Part shown: piece after piece, positions 16,330 to 24,501 of the stretch | How the letters are laid out: each line of letters opens with the position of its first letter | Numbering within the stretch: the first letter of the stretch is position 1 | Source: Dermabacter indicis | Lineage (GTDB): Bacteria; Actinomycetota; Actinomycetes; Actinomycetales; Dermabacteraceae | Length of the DNA stretch: 64,000 nucleotides | Reading direction: 5' to 3' | NCBI GenBank assembly: GCA_001403775.1 | Contig: CYUG01000017.1 | Coordinates: 1-64,000, forward strand | Program-made: the position numbers and the translations under genes | Notes under the pieces: generated by a model | The model's database searches: none | The model's input: only the letters and a program-made list of their open reading frames with translations | What the model was told of the DNA's origin: nothing

Positions 16330-17799
16330 CTAGACGAGCTGCAGCAGGGCGTTTTCAAGCACTTCCGGCATCGCGGGGTGAATCCAGTACTGCTTCGTCG
16401 CGACTTCCCGGGCGTCAAGACCGAAGCTCATCGCTTGAATGAGCACCTGGATGAGCGTCGCCGCCTCGGGGCCGATGATGTGCGCGCCGAGGATTTTTCC
16501 GGATTCGGCATCGGCGATGATCTTCACGAAGTCACCCGGCGCGGAAAGCTCCATCGCCCATCCGTAGGCGACGTCGGCAAATTCCTGCCGCGCCACTCGG
16601 ATCTCGTGCCCAGTTGTGCCCGCCCACTCTTGTGCCTCGCGCTCGGTCATGCCCACCGTTGCGATGTGCGGCGCGGTGAACACGGCGGCGGGAATCGGCA
16701 TGTCGTCGCTTCGGCGCAGGTCGTGGGGGTTGAGGATGTTGTGCCGCGCGATTTTCAGTTGGTGGTTCGCGACGTGCTTGAGCTGGGCGGGCGAACTCAG
16801 GTCGCCGATCGAGTAGATCCCCTCGAGCACTTCGCCGTTCGGGCTGAGGGCCCGCTGGTGGGCATCGACCATGACGCGCCCCGCTTTATCGACGCCGATC
16901 CCGCCCGCCTCGGCGTTTAGGAGGTCGCTGTTGGGGGTGCGGCCGGTCGCCACGAGAATGTCGGCAACGGTGAGGGTGCGAGTGCTGCGTGCACTGGGGT
17001 TTTCGGGGTCCGACGGTTGCAGGTCAATCTCGATGCCGTCTTTCGTGCGTCGCACCTCGGTAGTCGAGGTATTGAGGTGCACCGTGTAGCGCTCGGAGGC
17101 AACCTCGGTGATGCGGCGCGCGACATCCTCATCGAAAGCGCGCAGCAGCGTTCCCGAGCGGGCGATCAGGTGCACATCCACGCCGAAAGCGTCGAGGATA
17201 TGCGCGAACTCGAGGGCGATTACGCCCGAGCCGAGAATCGCGATCGACTCGGGGAGCTGCTCGAGCCGCATGATCGTGTCGCTCGTGAGCGGCCGCGCAT
17301 CGCGGAGCCCGGGAATGTTCGGGATCGCGGGGCGCGACCCGGCCGCGAGAAGAATCGTGTCGGCCGTAATCTCGCGCGTGCCTTCCACCGTCTCGACTTT
17401 GAGGCGCTTCGGGGCGGTAAAACGCGCTGTTCCGCGCATGAGCGTCAGGTTCGCGTTGTCCGGGTGGGTTTCGCGGTACTCTTCGCCGCCGTGGGAGATC
17501 GGGTCGATGCGGCCAAAGATTCTCTCGCGTACCGATGGGAAGTCGACGCCACCGAGCGTGGCATCGACGCCGAACCTCTCGGCGTGTTCGCGCCGAGCAT
17601 TCTGGGCGATGTCGGCGGTGTGCACGAACATCTTCGTGGGGATGCAGCCGAGGTTGAGGCAGGTTCCGCCGAAAACATGCTCGGGGCCCACGCCGCGGTC
17701 GATGTAGACGATCGATTTCTCCGCGAACTCGGGGCCGGGGAAAGAATTGCCGGAGCCGGAACCGATCAGGGCAATGTCGAAGTGTTCTGGGGCGCTCAT
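16330..17799 (-). CDS. mtr: mycothione reductase
   Basis: A 489-residue FAD/NADPH disulfide reductase that reduces mycothione to mycothiol, the actinobacterial thiol buffer. The FAD motif is IGSGSGNSF, and the redox-active disulfide is Cys47/Cys52 in GGTCLNLGCIPTKM. An NADPH-binding motif (AILGSGVIALEFA) and the FAD-binding ATGRTPNSDLL and GIYSIGDLSS segments follow. The C-terminal HPAMPEVLENAL with its catalytic His is characteristic of mycothione reductase rather than lipoamide dehydrogenase. The start at 17799 has GAAGG upstream and places the FAD motif at the N-terminus. It encodes a near copy of the dispersed word at 17009-17021, read as QPSD. Confidence 0.93.
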   Translation of the reverse strand: MSAPEHFDIALIGSGSGNSFPGPEFAEKSIVYIDRGVGPEHVFGGTCLNLGCIPTKMFVHTADIAQNARREHAERFGVDATLGGVDFPSVRERIFGRIDPISHGGEEYRETHPDNANLTLMRGTARFTAPKRLKVETVEGTREITADTILLAAGSRPAIPNIPGLRDARPLTSDTIMRLEQLPESIAILGSGVIALEFAHILDAFGVDVHLIARSGTLLRAFDEDVARRITEVASERYTVHLNTSTTEVRRTKDGIEIDLQPSDPENPSARSTRTLTVADILVATGRTPNSDLLNAEAGGIGVDKAGRVMVDAHQRALSPNGEVLEGIYSIGDLSSPAQLKHVANHQLKIARHNILNPHDLRRSDDMPIPAAVFTAPHIATVGMTEREAQEWAGTTGHEIRVARQEFADVAYGWAMELSAPGDFVKIIADAESGKILGAHIIGPEAATLIQVLIQAMSFGLDAREVATKQYWIHPAMPEVLENALLQLV

Positions 17800-17857
17800 G
17801 CCTTCAAGGATACGGGCCGCGACTCGCGCTCTTCGAGCACCGTGAAACAATGACCTC

Positions 17858-18556
17858 ATGCACGAGATTCTCGAGACCATGCCCGAAGCGAGCGAACGAA
17901 TGTTCCTGCTCACGGCCCCCATCGAGAACGAACTCGTCATCACGAAATCCCGCTTCCTCGCCTACCTCGCGCCCGTCGAAACGGTCGAAGATGCAGACGC
18001 CATCATCCGCGAACGCCGCGCCATGCACCCCAATGCGCGCCACCACTGCACCGCCCTCACGCTCGGCACGCCCGTGCATCTTCAACGCTCCAACGACGAC
18101 GGCGAACCGAGCTCCACGGCGGGCATGCCCATGGCGCAGGCGCTGCGCGGGCGGCACATGACGAACATCCTCGCCGTCGTGACCCGCTACTTCGGTGGGG
18201 TGAAGCTCGGCGCGGGGGGCCTCGTGCGCGCCTATGGCAACGCCGTGACCGACGCCCTCGACGCGGCCTCGTCGAAAAAGCTCGTGCGCGAAAGAGTCGT
18301 TCGCCAGGTCACCGATCTCGAGGTCGGCTACGAACTCGCGGGCACATTCGAGGCATCGATTCGCGCGTGGGCCGAAAGCACCGGCGGCGTGAGGGTCGAG
18401 GGCGCCGACTACACCGCGAGCGGCCTTACCCTTCGCTTCGTGCACCGCGTGGAAACTGCCCCTGACCTGGAGCGGGCCGCCGCCGAGCTCTCGAGCGGCG
18501 CCGTGAGCGCGGCAACCGTCGGATACACCTACGCCGACGTGCCCGCGGAATTTTAA
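17858..18556 (+). CDS. YigZ/IMPACT family protein (UPF0029)
   Basis: A 232-residue protein with the two-domain IMPACT/YigZ layout. The N-terminal domain carries the family hallmarks ITKSRFLAYLAP, RHHCTALTLG, SNDDGEPSSTAGMPM and VVTRYFGGVKLGAGGLVRAYG. The C-terminal DUF1949-like ferredoxin fold follows. Members are linked to translation and stress control, but the bacterial role is unsettled. An exact copy of the dispersed word (18511-18523) encodes ATVG near the C-terminus. It is divergent from mycothione reductase. Confidence 0.92.
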   Translation: MHEILETMPEASERMFLLTAPIENELVITKSRFLAYLAPVETVEDADAIIRERRAMHPNARHHCTALTLGTPVHLQRSNDDGEPSSTAGMPMAQALRGRHMTNILAVVTRYFGGVKLGAGGLVRAYGNAVTDALDAASSKKLVRERVVRQVTDLEVGYELAGTFEASIRAWAESTGGVRVEGADYTASGLTLRFVHRVETAPDLERAAAELSSGAVSAATVGYTYADVPAEF

Positions 18557-18655
18557 ACCAATGGAAATAGCAGTAGGTGTGCGAAAAGTCCCGAGCGGGC
18601 CTATAGTGCTTGAGGGCCGTGGAACCGCGCGCCCAACGCTGACAATGGAGTCTTG

Positions 18656-19975
18656 ATGAAAAAAGTCCTCAATTCACTGCTCGCGAAAATCGTGATCGCG
18701 ATCGTGCTTGGCATTCTCGTGGGGCTCGTCGCCCCCGAATGGTTTTCGCGCGGAGCGGCAACGTTCTCGAAGCTCTTCGGTAATTTCTTGAGCTTTATCA
18801 TTCCGCTCATCATTATCGGCCTGATTACGCCCGCGATTTCCGAATTCGGAAGGGGCGCCGGCAAATGGCTCGGCGTGACCGCCGCACTCGCGTATATGTC
18901 GACGCTCGTTGCCGGTGCCTACGCCATTGGCGCCGGGTACCTCACGTTCCCCACGCTTCTCGGGGAAAGCACGAAGCTTGGCGGGGTCACCGAGCCGAAA
19001 ACGAGCTTCGAGCCGTTCTTCGAAATCGCCATGGATCCCGTTTTTGGCGTGATGACGGCGCTCATCACGAGCTTCGTGTTTGGTCTTGGCATCGTGGCTG
19101 TTCGTGCCACCACCATTCACGAGGGTTTCCTCGAGCTTCGCGCAATCGTCAACACGACGATTTCGAAGATCATCGTGCCGCTTCTGCCGCTCTACATTTT
19201 CGCCATTTTCGAAAATATGACGGCGAAGAAAGAGGTGTGGGACATCATCATGAAGATGCTCCCGATCGTGGTGCTCGCTTTCGTGCTTACGGCCATCATG
19301 CTCGTTCTTCAATTCACGGCGGCCGGTGTTGCCAAGGGAAAGAATCCGTTTGTCATGCTCGGCAAGATGCTCCCCGCCTACGCCACCGCGCTGGGCACGA
19401 GCTCGAGCGCCGCGACCATTCCCGTGACCACCCGCTGCGCGGAAGACGCCGGGGTGTCGAAGCCCGTGGCCAACTTCGTGATCCCGCTGTGCGCGACGAT
19501 CCACCTTTCGGGCTCCACCGTGAAGATCACTCTGTTCGCCTTCGCGATCCTGTGGACCACGAATGGCGACTACAGCTTTGCGAGCCTGCTCGGCTTCGTG
19601 GCGATGCTCGGCGTGTCCATGATTGCTGCGCCCGGTGTGCCCGGTGGCGCGATCGTGACCGCATCGGCGCTCCTCGCGGAGCAGCTCGCGTTCAACGAAT
19701 CGCAAGTGGGACTCATGGTGGCCCTCTACGTGGCGCTTGATTCGTTCGGCACCGCCACGAACGTCACGGGCGATGGCGCGATCGCCGCGATCGTGGATCG
19801 CCTCTCGGGCGGCAAGGTCACCGACGACGATGAGGCTGAAGCTACGGCCGAAGAGCCGGCGACGAACCCGGGAGCTGGGGTCGAGGCTGAGACGAGCACC
19901 GACGCGTCTGAGTCCCACAAAGCAGCCGTTGAGACCTCCGCCGAGCAGGCCGCGCGAGGATCCGCTCGGGCCTAG
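18656..19975 (+). CDS. dicarboxylate/amino acid:cation symporter (DAACS family)
   Basis: A 439-residue polytopic membrane transporter of the glutamate/C4-dicarboxylate/serine family. About eight hydrophobic segments and two re-entrant loops are visible. The serine-rich signature TSSSAATIPVTTR and the substrate/cation-binding stretch PLCATIHLSGSTVKIT are conserved, as is GTATNVTGDGAIAAIVDRL near the C-terminus. The ATG at 18656 follows GGAG. A TTG directly before it is less likely. The last 50 residues are an acidic Glu/Thr/Ala tail not needed for transport. The substrate is probably glutamate, aspartate, serine or a C4-dicarboxylate. A strong terminator follows. Confidence 0.9.
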   Translation: MKKVLNSLLAKIVIAIVLGILVGLVAPEWFSRGAATFSKLFGNFLSFIIPLIIIGLITPAISEFGRGAGKWLGVTAALAYMSTLVAGAYAIGAGYLTFPTLLGESTKLGGVTEPKTSFEPFFEIAMDPVFGVMTALITSFVFGLGIVAVRATTIHEGFLELRAIVNTTISKIIVPLLPLYIFAIFENMTAKKEVWDIIMKMLPIVVLAFVLTAIMLVLQFTAAGVAKGKNPFVMLGKMLPAYATALGTSSSAATIPVTTRCAEDAGVSKPVANFVIPLCATIHLSGSTVKITLFAFAILWTTNGDYSFASLLGFVAMLGVSMIAAPGVPGGAIVTASALLAEQLAFNESQVGLMVALYVALDSFGTATNVTGDGAIAAIVDRLSGGKVTDDDEAEATAEEPATNPGAGVEAETSTDASESHKAAVETSAEQAARGSARA

Positions 19976-20004
19976 GCTGCTCTCGCATCACTACTGCACC
20001 TGGC

Positions 20005-20038
20005 AAGGGGCGCGGCTTCGGCCGCGCCCCTTCTTTTT
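20005..20038 (+). terminator. Rho-independent terminator of the symporter gene
   Basis: AAGGGGCGCGGC, a TTCG loop and GCCGCGCCCCTT form a perfect GC stem, followed by CTTTTT. It lies 30 bp after the symporter stop. Confidence 0.9.
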
Positions 20039-20175
20039 CTCTTCTTCGCGCCCCTTGCCCGGGCGCCGCCCAACACCGTCACTCTCGATGAAAAAACCGG
20101 CCGCCCCAGCCCAACCCGGGCCGGGAACCCCACATTTTCTTCATCATCTGTGACGCACAACCCCGGCCGTGCGCC

Positions 20176-22299
20176 CTATCCGAGGGCTGTGAGTACGGTG
20201 CGGGCCTTGGTGAAGGTCTCCTCGATCTCGGCACCGGTGTTGCTGAGCCGCGTGATCGCGCCGCCCACGCCGAATCGCGCCCCCGTTTCATCGAGCACCG
20301 CCGTGCGGATCACGATGCTGAGCGACGCCGCGCCGTTCGGAGAAATCCACCCGAGTGCTCCTGAATAGATGCCGCGCGGCCCGCCCTCCAGTTCGCGCAG
20401 AAGCTGCACCGTGCGGAGTTTCGGTGCGCCCGTCATGGAGCCGCCGGGGAAAGCCGCTTCGATCGCGTCGATGGCGGTGCGGCCGGGCGCGAGCCTCCCC
20501 GTGATAGTCGAGATCATTTGGTGCACCGTGGGGAAGGATTCCACCTGGTAGATCCGCGGCACCCTCACGCTGCCCGCCTCGCACACGCGCGAAAGGTCGT
20601 GGCGCACGAGGTCCACGATCATGAGATTCTCGGCTCGGTCCTTTCGGCTTCCCGCGAGTTCCGCCCGGAGTTTTTCATCCTCGTCCGGGTCGGCCGAGCG
20701 CGGCGCCGTTCCCTTGATGGGGCGCGACTCGACCTCTCCCTGAGCACTCACCTCGAGAAACCTCTCGGGTGACGCACTCGCGACGCTCCATTTCCCGCAG
20801 TCCAGCAGCGCCCCGTAGGGCACGCGGGCCACGCGCCTGAGCCGCGCATACACGTCAAGCACGTCGCGCTCCCCCGCCACGCGCGCCTCATTCGTAAGGC
20901 ACAGCTCGTAGCTTTCACCTGCGTCGATGAGCTCTTGGCAACGCTCGATCAACGTCGCGTAGTGAGCCGGAGCGTGTCGGTACTCGGGGGTGGCCTCGGT
21001 TCCGACGCCGGCTTGCGGCCCCTCGATGCCACGTTCGTGACGCGCGCCCCGGACCGCCTCGAGAACACCGCTCATGTTCTTCTCTGCTTCGACGAGCCAC
21101 GCGCGCTGCTCCCCCACGGTGCCGGGGGTTTCCGCGCCGCCGTGAAGCTCCGCGAGCGCGACCGCCCTCACGGTGCGGCGCTCGTGGTCGATCACGAGGG
21201 CGCGCGTGAGGAACACCAGGTGGGCATCGCTTTCCATGCCATCGTGTGATTCGCGCGCGAGCCCGAGCGTTTCCGCACCAAGCCCGTAGCCGAGGCAACC
21301 CGCGTATCCAAGCGCGAAGCCCCCGAGACGCTCGGCCGCTCTGTGCCCTTCATCGTCGAGGCGCACCGCACGCAGCTTTCCGCGCAGCTCGTCGAAGAAG
21401 CCGCCCATCGCGGGAACGCCCTCGACGCGCGCCACATCCGGAACTCGATACTCGAAGATGTGCGACCCCGGCCCGTCGCATGCGCCCATGATCGAGAAGC
21501 GGGAGCGGTGATCCTCGCTTGCCGAATCGAGCCACACGGCACGCGGAAGCGGGGCGACAAAATCACGGTAGAGCGCCTCGGCCTCGATGAAAATGTTCTC
21601 CAACGCCACCTCGTGGCCAAGCAGAAGCGTGTGGCTCGCGGGAGCCTGATCGGCGCTGCCGGCGGGGTTCACCCGAGAAGGCTCTGCCTCGATTCTTACC
21701 GGGCAATCGTCGGCCCCGCCTCGCACGTTGAGGAAGGCACGTATGAGGTCAAGGCCGCCTTCGGTGCGGATCGATTCGGGGTGGAATTGCACGCCCCACG
21801 CGCGGCGCCCACGCACGCGCGCGGCCTGGATCACGCCGTCGGGCGTGGTGCCGAGTACCTCCAGTTTACGCGGGCATTTCTCGATCGCGAGCGAGTGGTA
21901 GCGCACGATGCGCAGTGCGCGCGGCAGGCGCGCAAACACGGGATCGTTCGCGGCAGCGTCCGTGAAGCGCAGCGCATCCTCGAGGCCGTGCATGGGCGTG
22001 GGCGCGCTGCCCACGCGGCCACCGTGAGCGACCGCCATGAGCTGCAGGCCCAAGCAAATACCGAGCACGGGGATGTCTCGCTCGAGCGCTTCGCGGTACA
22101 CCTCGAGGGAGAAGCCGAGGTCACCGGGATTGTGCGGCGTTCCGGGTCCCGGGCCGATGATCACGTGGCTCACGCCGTCGAGGCTCGGCCGCGGCCCGCT
22201 CGCGAGCGCCACCTGCGGCATGTCGCCCGAGGCTTCGGCAACGAGGTGCGCGATGTTGAACGTGAACGAGTCGTGGTTATCAACGATCAGCACGCTCAT
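20176..22299 (-). CDS. fused aminodeoxychorismate synthase PabA-PabB
   Basis: A 707-residue fusion that makes 4-amino-4-deoxychorismate for folate synthesis. Residues 1-195 are the glutamine amidotransferase: DNHDSFTFNIAHLV, GPGPGTPHNPGD, the nucleophile Cys in LGICLGLQ and HPESIRTEGG. Residues from about 230 are the chorismate-binding PabB part, with AGESYELCLTNEAR, FLEVSAQGEVESRPIKGTA, DRAENLMIVDLVRHDLSRV and PGGSMTGAPKLRT. The PIKGTA signature favours PabB or anthranilate-type function; the adjacent pabC decides for PabB. The ATG at 22299 overlaps the pabC stop (ATGA) and has GGGAG upstream. Confidence 0.94.
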   Translation of the reverse strand: MSVLIVDNHDSFTFNIAHLVAEASGDMPQVALASGPRPSLDGVSHVIIGPGPGTPHNPGDLGFSLEVYREALERDIPVLGICLGLQLMAVAHGGRVGSAPTPMHGLEDALRFTDAAANDPVFARLPRALRIVRYHSLAIEKCPRKLEVLGTTPDGVIQAARVRGRRAWGVQFHPESIRTEGGLDLIRAFLNVRGGADDCPVRIEAEPSRVNPAGSADQAPASHTLLLGHEVALENIFIEAEALYRDFVAPLPRAVWLDSASEDHRSRFSIMGACDGPGSHIFEYRVPDVARVEGVPAMGGFFDELRGKLRAVRLDDEGHRAAERLGGFALGYAGCLGYGLGAETLGLARESHDGMESDAHLVFLTRALVIDHERRTVRAVALAELHGGAETPGTVGEQRAWLVEAEKNMSGVLEAVRGARHERGIEGPQAGVGTEATPEYRHAPAHYATLIERCQELIDAGESYELCLTNEARVAGERDVLDVYARLRRVARVPYGALLDCGKWSVASASPERFLEVSAQGEVESRPIKGTAPRSADPDEDEKLRAELAGSRKDRAENLMIVDLVRHDLSRVCEAGSVRVPRIYQVESFPTVHQMISTITGRLAPGRTAIDAIEAAFPGGSMTGAPKLRTVQLLRELEGGPRGIYSGALGWISPNGAASLSIVIRTAVLDETGARFGVGGAITRLSNTGAEIEETFTKARTVLTALG

Positions 22300-23198
22300 G
22301 CACAAAGCTCCCTCAGAGGTTCGGCGCGCTCCCACAGCGCGGCCTGGAAGTCCCGCGCGGCGGGGGCGAAAGGTCCGCGGGGTGGGGCGTAAGTCTCGGC
22401 AATGTTCGGGGCGGGGAGGTCCGTGAGTCCGACGGTTGCCTCGCGCACGCCGTGCAGTGAACTGAGAAGCCACACAGCATCGGCCTCGAGAAGGCGCTTT
22501 TTTGTGAGGGGTGCCGCGAGGGTTTCGTGGCCGCGCTCGCGCGCGATCTGAACGATCAGGCGTTCGGTGATGCTCGGTAGTCGGTCGGCTTCGCTGCTCG
22601 TGACGAGCACGCCGTTCGACCACAGGGCGACGCTCCCGAAGGCGGTTTCGCTGTAGTGGGTCTGAGGGGCGAGGGGGTGCGGGGTGCCGTCGGAAATTTT
22701 GGCGCTGCCCGGTGCGGAAGGGGTGTTCCGGTCTCCGTGTGCGTGGGTACCGTCGGACCCCCTGGCACTGCGCTCGCCCGGCGTTCGTGCCCGCAAAAGG
22801 GCGTCGCTCGCCCCGCGCTCGAGTGCCCACGCGCGCACCCGCTCCTGCCAGGCGAAGTCGGGGCCCTTGAGGCGCGGATGGGTGCGCTCGTCGCTGCCGG
22901 GGTAGGCGATCAGGTGCGCGGTGGTCTCCAGGCGCGACTCAGTGATGGGTCGCGGGTTGACATCGGAGCGGAGCTCGCCGCCAACCTGCTCGAGGGTGAG
23001 CTTCGGGAAGAACAGGCCGGCCTCTCCGCCGAGTGTGCGCGCGACCTTGTCATAGAGCGCCGTGACGGCGTCGTCGATCGCGCACGGGCCCACCTCGAGG
23101 CCCCATAACTCGTGCGCCGACTCGCGCATGCGATCCCGGTGCGCAATCGGGGCCACCGCGCGACCGTCTCGCACGAGGAAGGAGTCAACGAGCGGCAC
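22296..23198 (-). CDS. pabC: aminodeoxychorismate lyase-like class IV aminotransferase
   Basis: A 300-residue fold-type IV PLP enzyme expected to convert aminodeoxychorismate to 4-aminobenzoate and pyruvate. It begins PLVDSFLVRDGRAV and has the class IV HRDRM substrate segment, RLKGPDF with the probable PLP lysine, a SETAFGSVALWSNGVLVTSS region and the C-terminal EADAVWLLSSLHGVREATVGL. It is translationally coupled to pabAB. Residues of about 130-180 form an unusual low-complexity linker rich in Arg, Gly, Ser, Thr and Pro. That linker is encoded partly by two near copies of the dispersed word, and an exact copy lies at 22428-22440. The core motifs remain, so the enzyme may still be active. 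Confidence 0.85.
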   Translation of the reverse strand: MPLVDSFLVRDGRAVAPIAHRDRMRESAHELWGLEVGPCAIDDAVTALYDKVARTLGGEAGLFFPKLTLEQVGGELRSDVNPRPITESRLETTAHLIAYPGSDERTHPRLKGPDFAWQERVRAWALERGASDALLRARTPGERSARGSDGTHAHGDRNTPSAPGSAKISDGTPHPLAPQTHYSETAFGSVALWSNGVLVTSSEADRLPSITERLIVQIARERGHETLAAPLTKKRLLEADAVWLLSSLHGVREATVGLTDLPAPNIAETYAPPRGPFAPAARDFQAALWERAEPLRELCA

Positions 23199-23449
23199 GG
23201 CGGGGCTCCTTTACGTGGGTCGCGCGGGGTGATGGGCGGGGCGTTGCAGGCGACATCGCCGCTGGCTGCAGTGATAAAGGTACACCCGCCCTGGCGCGCA
23301 CATCGAAGCCGCGCACGCTACTCATTCCGGGCGGGTGCCCTCTTGATCATTGAGACTCGCTGAGTTACATTTGAGTCAAGCGCAGTGCAATAGCACTGCG
23401 AAGTGAGCTCGGCAGCCTTCCGGACGGTGGGTGAGCCGGGCTTCGCGCT
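23199..23449. other. intergenic spacer with one perfect hairpin
   Basis: No gene is visible. A perfect 8-bp stem (CGCAGTGC, AATA loop, GCACTGCG) sits at 23381-23400, close to the end of the minus-strand DUF3800-like gene. It may end that transcript, although no T-run follows. Confidence 0.4.
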
Positions 23450-23971
23450 TTAAAGCATTCTTGCCTCGGCTACGAGCGGCTCCGCGCGTTTTTTCCATCC
23501 CCCCTTCGCCGCGAAGCACCAGGCAATGGCGTCGGAAATCCACAGCAACGGCTCTTGGCGCTTCTTTTCAAAGCGGTATTCAATGTCCGCGCCGCGCAGA
23601 AGCCGGTAAAGCGCTTGGCGATCCGCTTGCAGGGTCGACGCATCCTCTTCAAACACGAGGCGAGCGGCCCTCATTTCGATAGATAGCTCTGCTGAGCCTT
23701 GCAGGCATCGTAGGCGCGCCGCTTTATCCTTCATTCCATCCGGAGCCGTGAGGATCGTGGTGCGTGCGGTTGAATCCCGCGCGAGCGCATCGAGAATTTT
23801 CCGTCTCTGCCCGTCGCTCTCCTTCGTAAAGTGAAGATGAGATTGCCCCTTGAGCAGAAGACTCCGCAATAAGGACCGCTCTGCGTTCAGATTCTGGGGA
23901 TCTACCGCAGTGAGCGCAAATCTATAGCCACGCGCTTTGCTTTCGTCCACGAATAAATGCACATTCGCCAC
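23450..23971 (-). CDS. DUF3800-like protein
   Basis: A 173-residue protein with the start HLFVDESKARGYRFALTAV, which matches the FVDESG-type opening of DUF3800 proteins. A SHLHFTKESDGQRRKIL segment resembles the internal conserved block, and the C-terminal PLLWISDAIAWCFAAKGGWKKR resembles the family's A-D-x-x-A-W block. DUF3800 has an RNase H-like fold and recurs in accessory and defence islands, but its activity is unsettled. The GTG at 23971 follows GGGGACGG. An upstream ATG at 24016 lacks a ribosome site. It lies about 80 bp downstream of a small acidic protein gene on the same strand. Confidence 0.65.
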   Translation of the reverse strand: MANVHLFVDESKARGYRFALTAVDPQNLNAERSLLRSLLLKGQSHLHFTKESDGQRRKILDALARDSTARTTILTAPDGMKDKAARLRCLQGSAELSIEMRAARLVFEEDASTLQADRQALYRLLRGADIEYRFEKKRQEPLLWISDAIAWCFAAKGGWKKRAEPLVAEARML

Positions 23972-24049
23972 TAGCGACCGTCCCCATCCAGACCCGACAC
24001 CACTCACGGTCATCATATTGCGTAGCGTCAGGGGCAGCGTCAGCGCACG

Positions 24050-24328
24050 CTACTCCTCCTTCTGAGCCCATGCTCCCTGGGGGTACTCGGTGCGCAGCCA
24101 GGCCATGAACCCCTGGGCGACACTCGCGCCGTACGGGTCGTGGACGATGCCGTGATCGATTTCCTCGGCAACGATCGCCTGGGCCAGATGGTATTGCTCG
24201 CGAACAACTCCGTAATCCATGTCTTCTCTTTCGGCGATCTCTTCCTCCCCGGCGAGGCAGTGCTCCCGGATGGCCGAGAGCACGCGCATGAAGTCCTCGT
24301 TGTCGCGGAGGTGGTCGTAATTAATCAT
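24050..24328 (-). CDS. small acidic hypothetical protein
   Basis: A 92-residue acidic protein (MINYDHLRDNEDFMRVLSAI...) with a strong GAGGGAG ribosome site. It is likely all-helical, with many Glu, Asp, His and Tyr residues and the block EEEIAEREDMDYGVVREQYHLAQAIV. No known domain is recognised. It precedes the DUF3800-like gene by about 80 bp and is divergent from fic. Size, charge and position could suit an antitoxin or accessory partner, but nothing in the sequence proves this. Confidence 0.6.
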   Translation of the reverse strand: MINYDHLRDNEDFMRVLSAIREHCLAGEEEIAEREDMDYGVVREQYHLAQAIVAEEIDHGIVHDPYGASVAQGFMAWLRTEYPQGAWAQKEE

Positions 24329-24458
24329 TGAGGCTCCCTCTCAGTCGTCACTACGTGTGGTCTAGGTAACAATAAAAAAATACTTCGCGGGATGCAACCC
24401 TTTACGCGAATCTGCTGGGCCTCGCCGTGTCCGCAGAAAGTGGCAACATCGACTGATG

Positions 24459-24490
24459 TTACGATCACTTTTCAAAGAAACTGATCGTAA
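24459..24490. promoter_or_regulatory. 9-bp inverted repeat overlapping the fic leader
   Basis: TTACGATCA at 24459-24467 is perfectly inverted as TGATCGTAA at 24482-24490, with a 14-bp spacer. The right arm is immediately followed by the ribosome site (GGGTGG). It could be an operator for an autoregulator or an RNA hairpin that limits translation. Confidence 0.6.
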
Positions 24491-24501
24491 GGGTGGTCGT
24501 T

